Source of the DNA: Gymnogyps californianus
Taxonomy: Eukaryota > Chordata > Aves > Accipitriformes > Cathartidae
DNA: 64,000 bases
Reading direction: 5' to 3'
Assembly: GCF_018139145.2 (NCBI RefSeq)
Contig: NC_059477.1
Location: 34,327,502 to 34,391,501 of the forward strand
Below the pieces are notes generated by a model, which saw nothing but the letters and a program-made list of their open reading frames with translations, was not told where the DNA came from and ran no database searches. The translations under genes and the position numbers were made by a program. Positions 12,944 through 25,800 of this stretch are shown here, piece after piece (positions within the stretch are counted from its first letter, which is position 1; every line of letters starts with the position of its first letter).

Positions 12944-15900
12944 TGCCCGCCATGTTCCTTCCCCTCAGCGCTCCCAGCCTCTGAAAACGCGCCCTTCTCC
13001 TGGCCCTTTCCAGTAACTACCCTCAAAATCAAGATGTTTCAAAAATAACTTTAAACCTGTTACACAACCTCTTTTAAAGTCCGTAATAGATCTTAACAGG
13101 GTTGTACGCATAAAGGAGACACAGCAATGAGCTTTGTCACTTCCTGAGTAATAAATGGTGGCAAGTAGTGTGACAGGATCATATAGGAACTTGGGCATTA
13201 TATTTAAAGTGTGTTTAAGGTATTATATCTAAGGTCTTTGGGAGGTATCCTTTATCCCAACCTGCTTTCATCCCTGGGGTCCTTTACAACCGGTAACCAG
13301 CATTTCCACCCCCTTTGTTTCCCCTTGGTCTGTTACCAGGACAATTTCAGTGGGAGTTACTGGGCAAAACACAGGCTCTTTTCCCTGACCAGGACATACG
13401 GTGCTGTTGAGAGATCTCCAAAGGGTTTTGAAGTTGTTGAGGGTCAGTCACTAAGATCAAAGACGGTCAGTGAAGTTTGTTTCCTTGCAAATAGCAGCAC
13501 ACCTACAATCACAGACTGTAATGGGGCAGCGTTTGGGGACAGGAGATCGTTGCTCATTTTTGAGGTAGAGAAGGAGTATTTTCTGGGTCAGAATAGTCCC
13601 GTCTAAATAAATGCTGCTCAAATCAATGTTCTTCACTTGCGTTCATGTTCACTGAAGAAACAGCACCATCTGACAAAACACAAACCCCTCCGAGCACCCC
13701 TATGTTACCCACAGCAAGCAGGGTCCAGCTTGGCTTGCTCAGGGGTCCCAACTTCAAAAGCTGGAACAATGATGAAATATTACAGAAATGAAAGACAATG
13801 ACTGTAGTCAGAGTAACCAGGCTGTTGTGTTGGTTAACTTTTGGATGCCACTTCACTCACCAGATGAACAATAAAGCAAATAAATCCTTGCCCAGGCTCT
13901 TAACGCAGACCTGATTTTAGTTGTTCTTTCCTATAGTAATTCTAACCAGTGCTGTAGTGTAAGCCAGCAGCAAAGGGAAAACTATCAATCATCTGCATTA
14001 CTTACCAGCTTTTATTACTAGGAGAAAAGGACTTCTGAGCGCTACATGTCTCACATTTGGCCACTTGAGCTTCCAATAGGCAGAATCTGACAGAGCTTCT
14101 CAAGAAAATCCTTTTCACAATTCCGCTGCAAGTTAAGCCTAAAGCAGCACCTGAAACAATTAGACACTGGTAAAAATTTGTCAGGGTTGGCAGACAGCAT
14201 GTGACTGCTTCACAAGCAACTTCGCATGCTTTGTCTTTATATTGCTCCTTTCTAATTTGTGTCTTGTTTTGTTAGTTAATGCCACTTTTAAAATGCCAGC
14301 TAAAGAATTACTGAACAACACTTTATTTCTTTAAAAGGCACCCAGACCTAAAAGCAGTAAGGGAACAAGCAGATAAAAAAGCCCTTTAACTTCTAAATGT
14401 TTCAACAATTGTCAGTTCAATCCTGTGAACTTAATAAAGGAATAAAAGAATCTTGTCACAATTTGAATAACTCAGCTATTAAAGCAAGACTGCAAACAAA
14501 CAAACAAAACTCAGACTAACTGCAGAAGTTTCATGTTTAGGGGCCCAAATGGGCCAGGATATGATCTGTTTGTTCCTGCTCCTGCAGGAAATGAGGTTGT
14601 CTTTTTCTTGTGCGAGGGTACTTCATTTGTGGGTTGCGGACTATGTGCGGGCCACCATTAAAGCAGCCCAGATGATCTCAAAATCTCATGTGTCCCATCC
14701 CTCTACTCCAATTTGTTATGTGTACCTTATGTGCCACATCCTGATAGTTACATTCCAGTTCACACGTCAAATGCATTGAAATCTCCCACTTTTTCCTCCC
14801 GCTTGTCTGAAATAACCTAGTCCTGTAATACAGAGGCTTGAATAAAGTCTCAAAGGGATGTATTTTTTTCTTGATAATTACCCCACTGCTGTCTTGTCCT
14901 GTGAATGCAAAGGCTTAGTGCTCCTCAAAGATTGCTATGGCAACACATTACAATGTCTCAGAAACCAGGGTATACTTTGAAGAAGAGAAGAGGGAATTTT
15001 AAAAAATGAGGAGACTTGCATGCATTCATGTATTCTAAATAACAGAAAAGCAAATAAATATTGCATGAAATGATAAAATTAAAAAAAAAAAACCACCAAG
15101 AAAGAGACAAAACAAAAGCGAACTTTTCTTCTTCTACTGAAACTAAAGGAGGACCTAGTTTACTTTTATGTACACTTACAGTATTACAAATTGCTGTCTT
15201 GTCAAAGGGCAATGAAAACAATGAAAATCCTTTGTTTCATTCACTGATACTTTTCAATGACTTCAGAAACTACAGTCTGCATCTTCATAGTTTCTTCTTT
15301 CAATGAAGTATGGCAGTGTGTATCCTCAAAAGATAACTGATATCACCAACTGTTTCATTGCTCTTAAAATAAGCAAATAAATATGTGACTAAGGACTTGG
15401 AGCTAGATGATAGAATTAACAGTAAATAGAAAATAACATCGTCTTTCCATCTGGATGTTTGGAGCTTTGTGGGCTGAGAAGTCTGAGGCTGGCAAAACAC
15501 ACAAGGGTGGAAAACAGCAATCTGCTTGTAAGTCTAAGAGTAGAAATACTTTACATCTTCCTTTGCATTTGTTCTCACTTTTCCCTAGCGACCTGAGAAC
15601 TGCTGAGAAAAGGACTTGTGACAGAGGTGAGGAATTGCAAAACGTATTTCCTAGTCCTTATCACCTTACCAAACACCACCTGCAAAACTCACTCTTCTGG
15701 CTGCCGACATTGAAATGAATCTCCTCAGACTCAGTCTTGTCATAGTTTTATTTTTTTCTGTCAGTCTGAAAGTCCTTAGCTTAGCTTAACCCCCCCCACA
15801 TCCCTATAATTCCTGTCCAAGCTCCCCTTTGTACAGTTGTGCTGAAGAAGCGGCTCTCTTCACCAGGCGGCAGCTACCCAGGCCAGCTTCATTATAGCTC

Positions 15901-17345
15901 TCTGTTTTCAAGCACTTTCAAGGACAGCATGCTGCTTAGGAACAGCTTTGGAGGAGGATGATTCATCCAGGTAACAGAATTTCAACTCATTATGTGAAGT
16001 GATGCTGTGTTTTTATAGCAAATACATAAAGTTCAAATATAGTTTACATTTTTCAGAAGTTTGCTTTTATCTGTCACACATAGAAGCAGATTATTTTTAG
16101 ACTGTTATAAAGAGACTACACTGAACTTGACTGTTTTGACTCATTTTCTTTTTTTTTGTTTTAGATACAAAAGTCTTATGAGAGCTTCTAGTAGATGCAG
16201 TTTATTCCATCCTCTGTTCTCTGCTAGCTCTTTAATAGAAAACCAGCCTCCTTTATAAAGCAGTTTTCAGAAAACTCAGTTATATAAATCCTACAATTAA
16301 TTTGATACATATCGAGAAAAAATTTCAGCTCAAGGGAAGAACAAACCCTCAAAAGCCCTTTGACAGCTGGTTCCATATTTTTATGATTGAAAATGTGATG
16401 GAGAATCTAGATGTCACATAAATGCTAGCTAGTATTGATTTCATTAATAATAATGAGCAAATCTTTGACAGAATAATTTCCATTCAAATATCAGTTTTAT
16501 GTAACCTATGAGAATGCGAGCCACTAAGCGCAAGGTTTTCAAACAGAAGGGGTAGTCAGCAAAGATCTGTATATCTGCATGAATTAGGTTTGCCACATGG
16601 GTGTGTGCATGTGTGTTAACAGATAATCAGCCTTAGCACAGCTAAGGCCAACACATGAATACAAAAGGGATTATATAGTAGCAGATTTGCTAACATTAGC
16701 CTTTCCTCCTGTTAGAGCAGCCACATAAAGAACGCCCTCAACTAATAATCTATAATTGAGTAAATCTATTTTGTTTGACCTTGCCTATTGGCTTCTGCTA
16801 CTGCCAATAATCTTGAGGAGGAGCCAGAATTTTGGGGGTTTTTAAAAATTATTGACTATGTACAAGACATGGGATTTCCACTTGTGGATTTTAATATTTT
16901 TAAGTGTCAGATTCAAAGTTATTTAGGAGTCCACATCCATTGATTTCTATTTTAATTGGTGTCTGAGGAAATTGTGGTGCCTAAATGCCTTAGATTCTCG
17001 TTCTAGCTCACTTCAAACCTGTGTAGCAACTCTTTTCACATTTGTCTTAAGTTTGGTAGAAACAGCTTTCTTTTCTTGGACAAAAGCGTTCACAAAACAT
17101 TCCCCATGTGAGCCACCTATTACTACTAATTAACTCCACTGCCATTATAATGTGGAGTGAACATAAACCAAGGCCTTTGTATGAATTTATCATGAGTACA
17201 AGTCTGGAGTGTGTGTGTGGTTTATTTCTCTGTGCAATACTTTTGAATAGACAAGTTTCATAGCCATACTCAAAGAAAGAATTCTTTGAATGAGTTTAAG
17301 ATTAATTAAAACCTGTATTGATTAGTTTGCACCTGAAATAGCATT
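12944..17345. other. Intergenic sequence, no gene seen
   Basis: AT-rich unique-looking sequence between HTR5B and the first CR1 scrap. It contains an A-run near 15082, a CAAA repeat near 14494 and many short open frames without family resemblance. No splice-consistent exon series could be built on either strand. Confidence 0.6.
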
Positions 17346-17406
17346 GGTGCGGCCTCACCTTGAGTAGATGGTCAGTGTAGGTCCCTTCCAACTGAAAATA
17401 TTCTAT
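17346..17406 (+). mobile_element. CR1 LINE scrap with internal deletion
   Basis: GTGCGGCCTCACCTTGAG matches the end of the CR1 ORF2 coding region (an RPHLEY-type sequence). It is followed almost at once by GGTCCCTTCCAACTGAAA and ATTCTATT, which is the CR1 3' end. Several hundred bases between these parts are absent. Confidence 0.7.
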
Positions 17407-19451
17407 TAAGTATCCTTATTTACAAATAATCCCTTGCTGAATTTATGCAGAAAGTGGGACAAAAAATTATGGAGAGTTTACATAAAGTTATAGTAGCACA
17501 TACTTGCAAAGCACCAGAAAAAGATTCATAAAATTTTGCAATGAAGTGGAAAACACAACGTGTAAATAATCATTTAGCACTTCATATAGTTTTGTTACAG
17601 GCCATCTGCAGCTAGGGCTTAGTACAGGTCAAGGATTCTTTTTCTAGTATTAAAGAATTACCTCTTTTAGTACTACAAGCCATTTGGCTAACTTTTCTTC
17701 TGCCACAATTAAGAGAGGAATGTAAAGATATCAGTGAATGCAATTTCTATGGAAAAATGAAGTTGCTTTGTTTTTTTTTTTTTTAAAGCAATGTCATTTT
17801 AGGGTTACATTTATGCTCTTAAATTACATCTTGTAGGTATTAGTGTTACTATGTACCTTCATAAATTCATTCTCAGGTCTCTTAATAACAATGAGATAAA
17901 GGTTCCAGGCAGAACCTACCTGCTACTCAAGTCTGTTTTCTTTTCCCATAAAGAAAGGGTTTTATTAATTAGAAGTGACAATGTATCAAGAACACTTATC
18001 CAGAGCTTATAAGGAAGACTCAATAGCTCCTACAAATTCACATGGTCTGCCAACCCCTATGAGTGAACATCTAGGTTTAATTATGTAGAGTAACACATTT
18101 AATATTCCTGTAAGTCTCAACATTCATAGGTGATTGCAACCACTCACAGAGCAGTTCAGAGGCCTGAGTGGCTAAACATCTTCAGATGACAGCCAAAATA
18201 GAGAGCAGCGTTTGCAAGTAGTTTTGGAACTGTTATACAAGAGCTTGCAGAGCCTATGATTTTCTTCTTTTTAATTCTGACCAACTGGGAAAAAATAGTA
18301 GATGGTTATGTTTTTCAGTGTTGTAGCTTACACAAGTGTTTGGGAAGATGGACTGCTACTGTAGGGTATGCTCAGACTTTTTTTTGAAAGGTGAATGCAG
18401 TTCTTAAGCTGGATGACACCGATATAACAAAGTGAGTGTGTGTCTAGACAGCACCCCGATTTTCCATTTGTCTTCCATTCTCTTAACGGCATCCTTCCTC
18501 TACATCTCCTCACAACTCCGTATCAAAAGCTTATCGTGGTGGCTAAGAGGAGAAAAAAAAAAAGGTAATCTCTTCCCCACGTGTGCTGTGCAATAAAGAG
18601 ATTTGACACAAGCAACATTATAGTATTTATGACTTTGATGCAAGCCAGCAAATTTTTTAGAAGCAAAGAGCATTCCAGTTCAAGGGGCTGGATTCTTACT
18701 TTTACGGCTCAACATCTTCTATAAATCTAGAAGCAAACAAAAGCATCGGAAACAGTTGCATGAATTCTCCTGTCAAGCCAAGCAGCTATAATCCTGAGGA
18801 AATCAAGCTAGTAGAGCAAAAGTCAAAAGCAGAGAAAGATTTTACTCTGCATGCCTAGCCAGTTGATTCCAGGCTTCTTTCAGCATTGTTATTTTAGTTT
18901 CAAAAAAACCCCCAACAACCCACCTTTTAAGGGCTAATAACTGGCTCTTTTCTAGTTGTTAGGTTTTTACATCTCTGTAAAATCCCTTTTAAGTTTTGGG
19001 GGGTTGAAGTAACTGGACAACTCTCCCCTGAACAGGACAGTGACAGAACTAAACACAAAAGTCACAGACCTGTGCTGTATCCTGCCAGTACCCTGCCTTC
19101 CTTCACAGTGGGAAGAAATCTGAGACCTCTACTAAAATGTTATTTTTTTTTAATCACATAGTCCTTTTCACCCTTCCTGTGAGAGCTTGCTTCCCCTGAG
19201 CCTTAGATTACTGGCTTGAAAGCAAATCATTAGAGTATCTAAAGCTTTGGTAGCTTACTTAAATTAAGTCATTAACTCATACATGAAACAAAAAGGCCAA
19301 TTACTGCCAAAATATAAACATACTTATTTACAGCAGACCTAAGTAAATAATATCTTACCCAGTTCTCAAGTATTCTTGCTCTACACTGTCAATAAAAGTG
19401 CCCTCTACCTGTGACATTCACCCTGAAAAATTTGATGGCAACGCGTTCTGA
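17407..19451. other. Intergenic sequence, no gene seen
   Basis: AT-rich, with T- and A-runs (about 17771 and 18554). Nothing recognisable on either strand. Confidence 0.55.
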
Positions 19452-19769
19452 CTAGTCTTGTGCTTGTCTGTAACTCGGCAGCGTTATGGCACAGGAAACT
19501 CCTATCATGACAAGATTTTTCATGATTATGAGCAGTAGATCGGCAATGGAATTCTCCTTTATGGGCCTGTTCCAAGAACTGTCAAAAAAATCTTCCAGTT
19601 CAAGCAGGACAGTTTTGATCACCCCCTTAAGTGGTTTAAAGAGTCCAATTTCTTTGTCAAGGTTCTCAGAGAAAGGCAGCAATTTCTCAAGGCACACAAT
19701 ATTAGTCCCCAACCTATCAGTCACTGTTATGAGACAAGCCTTGAGAGTCTGATGGCTGAGGTCTATTAA
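19452..19769 (-). CDS. Unrecognised open frame with coding-like composition
   Basis: A minus-strand frame is open from 19811 to a stop at 19452. It has no early ATG but carries a possible splice acceptor (GAGCAG) just before 19769, which would make it a 3'-terminal exon of about 105 codons. The peptide is rich in Leu, Glu, Lys, Asp and Ile, has amphipathic-helix character and ends with a hydrophobic stretch followed by YRQAQD. Recognisable stretches include LEKLLPFSENLDKEI and VLLELEDFFDSSW. I do not recognise the family. It could be the last exon of an unannotated gene between HTR5B and DDX18, a retrocopy remnant or chance. No partner exon was found upstream. Confidence 0.25.
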   Translation of the reverse strand, partial: LIDLSHQTLKACLITVTDRLGTNIVCLEKLLPFSENLDKEIGLFKPLKGVIKTVLLELEDFFDSSWNRPIKENSIADLLLIIMKNLVMIGVSCAITLPSYRQAQD

Positions 19770-22722
19770 CTGCTCACAAGATTGATAACAGGGTAAGTTG
19801 CAAAGGAAACGTTAGATTTCCAATCAGTTTGACAATCTTTTAAACTTCTTGCAATACCATAGTAGAATAGATGCTGCCTCATACACACAGGTATTTCATC
19901 AGAAACTATTTTTTATTTATGATTCCATAAAGAAAAAGGTAACTGCATCTGCACAAGCCAGGAAGCTGAAGCCCTTCTCTTTCAATTCCCACTTGGTCTC
20001 AGCTCAGGAATTTCTCCTCTGCTTAATCAGGAAATTACAGTGTGAAATAGCAGACTATGTAGTTACTACAGACTGTGCAGCCATTATACATCTATAATGT
20101 TTGAGTGGGTTTGTTGTTTTTTTTTGTTTAAGAGTAAGCTAGTACTACTCTAGAGCAATACCATCCAGTCTTTTAATCTGCTAGATGAGATTATTTCAAA
20201 AGATTTCTTTGTATTAGTGTATATAAGAAAATGCAAACCAAATATACCAGGGAGGAGTTGTGCAGACTCATGCCAAACCCCTATTTTTCAGTTGTCCTCA
20301 TATCAGACTTTAGAAATTGACAGTGCCTCAACTCTTCCAAAGAAAAAATTAGGTGGAGCTGGAGGTTGTCTAGCTGCCGGGAAAGCAGTCAGCCTTCTGT
20401 TCCCGGAACAACAAGGAGTGACAGAAAAAAGCGGTTCTCTGTGAAGCAGATTTTTGCCTACATAGAGAAGCGGCAGGAATTCTGAGGCGCTGTTCAGCCC
20501 AACCAGTTCTGGCTATGCAGCACACGGTCAGACAGGCGGTCGCTGACTGTGCCCATCAGCTCAGCTTTTTTCCTGTTCCAAACGAATACTCCACACTACT
20601 TCATTCACACTGCTTGCGCCCACGTAACCATGCTCTGATCTTTACAGTGGTTTACTGCAGCTTTGCTTACATCTCTTTCCAAGTAATTAATTTTGCAGTT
20701 CATCTAATGAGTCCCTGAGAGTTAATTTCACTATAAGGTAAGTTAATTCCCATACTGTAACTGCACAGCTTGCAGGTGTAGACAGAACCCTTCAACAGTA
20801 TGATGCTGTAGATCTCAGAGATAGTTCTTAAAATGTGCTATTAATAAACAAACATGAGAACTGATTTGACATCTATTATTTATAAATATATATATTAGAA
20901 AACCCAGAATCAAAGATTAGAACTCAATGAGCCAGGCATCATGTACTCAGTATTGCTTACCCTTCAGAGCAGATTTTGCTTTTTCATTGCAACCTTGGAA
21001 GCATGAGACATTCAAATCCTAGTAACAAAACTAATCTACTTAAATATTTTGACATATCCGAAGTTCTTAATATCTGACCAATGTTAATTAAGAGTCTTGA
21101 AAAATCCATTAGGGCTTAAAGTCAGCTGTTTCACAAAAAAGGAAAAAAAAAAAGGCAACACTCTCAGTTCTATATGGTGGAAGCACTAGCAACAGAATGA
21201 TCATACTATTTTCCCCAAAAATGATCTGGTTTCCCTAAGGGTGAAAAGAATGTTCCCCAATGTTTTTCTGCAATACTTCGATGCACATATAGTTTTAAAT
21301 CTGACATGCTACTTCAAAAGACCTAAGGAACAACAGTCCATTTTATATTGGAATAACTACATATGCTTTTGTATTCATAATTGGTCCTGGGTTACATTTT
21401 AGATGTAAATTAAAAGCTGTTTTATTGTAATCACACAGGGCCCAGATTTCTGCATTCTGTGACATTTTAGTCTTTCCCTGCATTGACGGATGTACATTTT
21501 TTATATACTATTGCCCACCACTAATGTAGCCTCATAAGAATAGTTACCTACTTCTACAATGGCAGAGATATGAAAGTAATGTATGTAGTATAGTTACTCT
21601 ACTTTTGCCCAACTTGTGTATTCTTATTGTACTTAAGTCTCCATATTTGTTCTGTTTGCAATGTGTATTCTGCCCTCTTCCATTTCAGTGTTTTATATTT
21701 CTCCCTCAAAATATCCTTCTAGTATATTTATACCCCATTTCACGTCTTCATTTATTGAGTCTCTCCACCCCCTCAATCCTGTGGTAGTATCTTTGACTTT
21801 GCCCATCACTGATCTGATGACCTAAGACTAAAAAGAAATTCACTTTTGTACTTTACGAGATACAGCTGCAAAAATTCTCACTGCATGAAGGTTATGGAGC
21901 ATTTTAAAACACATCATCTGGGTCAAGTGCTTCAATTTATGTAATCTGCTTTTCTTAATTTTCTTTGCATATTCATAAGAGAGTACACTAGACACTAGCA
22001 GATGGATAAATTCAGATTTAAAGAGAACATGAAGGAAAACCAAACATTTCACTAGAATGTTACCATTTTATCACAACATTAAAAGAAACAGCATTAAGCA
22101 TGTCCCAGATGAGGTATAAGAGAATTTTTTTTTTATCTTGGACATTGTACTTGTTATACAGATACCATGACTGAAATTAATCACAAGCTCATACAGCCTT
22201 AATTATTCATAGGCATGTTCTGTTCTAAAGGAACCTTCCTATATTCTTCAGCACATTTGATGGACAAAGCAGAGTTCTGTAGCACTAAAAACCCTTCCAG
22301 TGATTCATGTGAGCAAATTTTTTTTTAACTCACACTGTAATCTGTCCTTGTGTTGTCTACTCCAACAATTTTCAGAGGTATGCACAGAAAAAGTAAATGT
22401 AAAGCAAATTTTTCTATAAAAGCTAAAAGTATTTTTTCTTTCTTTAATAAAAAACTCTGTAGTATTGACTTAAGGTAATTATATTCAACTATCTTCTTCC
22501 TTACAAGTATGGCAAAATTAGCTGGCCATATTCTCCCTTTCTATCTTTAGTCTCCCTTGCAAAGAGTCTTCCTGAACTGAAATATAAAAGATGTTCCCAG
22601 AAACAAAACCATAAAGATCCCTAAAAGTGTGAATAGAGCAGTTTAAATTGGAAGTAACTGCCAGATGGTTTTGATCAAGGTAGTCTATTCCAATGCCACA
22701 AGCCATTTTAATGAATGTATGA
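19770..22722. other. Intergenic sequence and probable DDX18 3' UTR
   Basis: The DDX18 3' UTR begins at 22722 and runs leftwards for an unknown distance. The rest is AT-rich with no recognisable gene or repeat. Short open frames near 20217-20718 have no family resemblance. Confidence 0.55.
22443..22448 (-). promoter_or_regulatory. Candidate polyadenylation signal for DDX18
   Basis: The plus strand reads TTTAAT, which is the variant signal ATTAAA on the gene strand, about 275 bases past the DDX18 stop. A canonical AATAAA on that strand lies much further away (21751-21756). The call is tentative. Confidence 0.25.
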
Positions 22723-22865
22723 TTAACGAGAAAACTGCCGACTGTCTGATTTCTTGCTAATGTGTTTGAAGATTTTAGCTTTGTGGACGTTCTTCGATTT
22801 CTGGTAACCAAATCCCCCACCTCCACCTCTTTTCTGTAGTCTTCTGCCATGGTTACTGTTCACAT
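22723..22865 (-). CDS. DDX18: DDX18 exon 14 (Gly- and Lys-rich tail, stop)
   Basis: Begins by completing Asn, then [20 protein letters not shown] and a Lys-rich tail ending SDSRQFSR before TAA. This resembles the human end (SDSRQFSH). Acceptor TTCCAG. Confidence 0.94.
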
Positions 22866-25800
22866 CTGGAATTTTATTGGTTAAAGAACTTAAAAAAGAA
22901 TAATTTGAAATGTTGCTTTTTAGGTATTGTAAGGGTTATTAATGTGAGAAAAAATAGCAGCATTATAGAAAAAGTTGAGTTGCATAACTACAGACAAAAC
23001 TAGAACTTTGTGCCTGTGGTTCTAAGTAATGTTTTTATTCCCCCAGTTGTCCTACTAAGTTGGCCAAAGTACTACTGCTTCAAATTCCATCCACTGGCAG
23101 GTTTGACAGTAATCTAGATATAGTCTTCTATTTCATGCTCTTGCCCCTCTACTTCAATATTCCGTGATTATTAAAACTTATGCACGTACCTTTCAATGAA
23201 AATAATTTTGCATGGAGAACAGTACTCTAGAACAGGTATGCATGTATGCATTCCAGTATCTGCTACCCCGCAGCAACTGAAGCACATAAAGCATGTACAT
23301 GCACTAAAACATAGATGTTTGTAGGCAATTTTTGCAGTTTTAATATTTGGTATTTAACATTTTCTTTGATAAACTATTATTGGAGCATGATGCATTTATG
23401 TGATTAATAGCCCCCCCCCAAAAATCAGAATTTGAAGTAGCATAGGAACAGTAAGTTGCATTTGACATTTATAATGCAGAAATTCAGCTTTGAAACACTG
23501 CAGTAAAAGGATACTGAGGTCAACAAATGGAGGAACTTTAAAACCAAATGAAAGGCTGACTTTGGGAAGATCCAAGTTATTGACATCATAGATCTGCTTC
23601 AGAGAATGGGAGTCATAAGCTCTAATGTAAGCTTTGTATGCTTCCTGGGCTGACTTGTGAAGGAAGTAGTTCTTCTCAATCAGTTTTTCCAGCTGGGGGG
23701 GAACAAAACAAGAGACACATCCAATTACAGCTGTAACAAGTGTATAAACTATATTCAAGCAGATAATTTACTGTGTGAGCTGCAGTGACATTCACTATTC
23801 ACTTCAGCAAAATTGCCCTGTGACAGTAGAGTGCACATACATGTATCAGAGTGCTTTTATAAACAGAGGGACAAAAAAGCCTGACGCTGATTACAATACA
23901 AAGCCTCAGCAATATGAAAATTTATAGAAATATTAAATTGGGTTGTCCCAAAAAAGTTCATCAAGAAGGAGTATAAAACTGCAGCCACACCATGAAACTA
24001 TGTGTGTTGAGAATCAATGGACAACGACAGTATACTTTTAAGTCAGATATCTAAACTGTACCATTCCATGTCATTCTATACGTCGTCTTATCTATTATGG
24101 TGCAAATGCATTGTAAAATAAGCAGTATTAATTCTAAGACAAAAATGCAGATGCACTGAGACATTTTATTTGTTGCGGGCTAAGTTCTCAATACTCTTTA
24201 GATCCAAGTGTCTCATTTGATATTTAACATACATTAATTCAGCGTACTAAAAATAAGTTACATTAGACATCATTACTTCCTAATTATTCTGAACTAGGAA
24301 CCTTTTTCTGTAAGGACTGTCTTCACTGCTTCTTGTACTTGCTATTTCAAATTTAAGTTACTGCAAAGAAGCTTTACAGAGCTCTTATCAAAAGAATGAT
24401 TCACAGAACTAAAGAACAACAGAAATTCACGTCTACAGAACTATCTACGCTATTCTATTCAGCTTTGTGCTCCATGGCTATTTTTGTAGCAGTGGAGCAC
24501 AAAAGAGGTTTGGCTGATACTGGGCTTTATTAACACCAGCTAGTTAAAAATACACCTGGACTATATACTAACATTTCTAAGTGTTGATACTGGATCTCCT
24601 TCTGCACACTAAAGTCTGAGTAAATAATCTTGTAAGACATGTGTTACTCACATTTAATCTGAACATCGGTAACTATTCAATAAAAGCTACTGAAACCCTG
24701 TTTGCTATGCCAGACAAGAACATTCTGTTCAAAAGTTGAAAGCAGGTTTACATCACTCTGGTTTTGCGATGTAATGCGAAAAAACAAATCTTACAAGCAA
24801 ATTCGTACTGTATAATGATGACAATTTAGTACTAGATATTAAAATTAATCTTTAATTTCTAAACATTTTATCGCTTTACTGTCATCAAGGGACAATATGG
24901 CCGGAGGATTTACTGCACAGTACTCATCTACAGGAACTTTTCCAAACAAATATACATTTTTTAAACTGCAGTCGTTATAGACTAACATTCGCCATGTAAA
25001 TTATTATACAGATATTCAGAGTAGCTGTAGTATGAAGTCATTTCATACCTGAGACTGGATGTCTGAAATTTTTGACCAAGAAAATTCAAATTCACTTAGT
25101 GGTACCTTAAAAAAAAAAAAAGAAATTAAATATCAAAATTATTTATACTGTGTAAATAGCGAAGGTGTTTAAGACCTAAGACCAATAGAAAAAGACCTGC
25201 TAGATAACAGAAGGGGTTTTTTATTTAATACCAAAGCTGTATCTGTGAAGTGCCTTTACATCAATATGCCAGTATTATCACTTCCTTTAAGCTAGAGTAA
25301 TAAAGACACTCAGTATGACACTTTTACCACTTTAGCTTTTGCTTTAGAAGCTATACCACTTTAGTTGCAAGTGGTAAAACTCTGTAGTGTAAACAAGCCC
25401 ATAAGGAGAGCAACCAAGAAACTATGTGCAGTTCTATCATATTAAAATGATTACATTTAGAAGAAGGCTATGCTTCTTTTGGAATTGAACAAAATGCAAC
25501 TGACTCTTTGAATGGAAAACATAAAAACTGCACAAGCAACAACCACGTTTTAATTTCCTCTGGATGGTCAAACTCCCAGTATCCTTCCACAGACAGGTCA
25601 TAGGAAATTTATTTATTTTTTAGTAACACAAGTTGCACAGTTGCAAAGCAACTATAAATACACTCAATATTTACCTTTGTGCTGCTGACTTTAAAGTCAG
25701 ATGTTCAGTTAAATATTTTCTAAGCAACAGAATTTTTTTGCTTAAAAAATTAAAATGTTTGATTAATCATAACAGTTTTTGCCTTTAAAACCTGTTGCAC

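Larger units (their letters stand above)
11420..12960. promoter_or_regulatory. CpG island over HTR5B exon 1 and promoter
   Basis: Strongly GC-rich with dense CpG, in contrast to AT-rich flanks. It covers HTR5B exon 1 and about 0.7 kb upstream of the start codon, the expected place for the promoter and 5' UTR. No TATA box is evident next to the start. Overlapping long open frames on both strands here reflect base composition. Confidence 0.8.

Noticed and set aside
12018..12953. Several long overlapping open frames on both strands in the GC-rich region
   Set aside because: They arise from high GC and the 38-bp repeat, whose period is not a multiple of three, so similar Pro/Gly/Arg peptides appear in all frames. 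No family resemblance.
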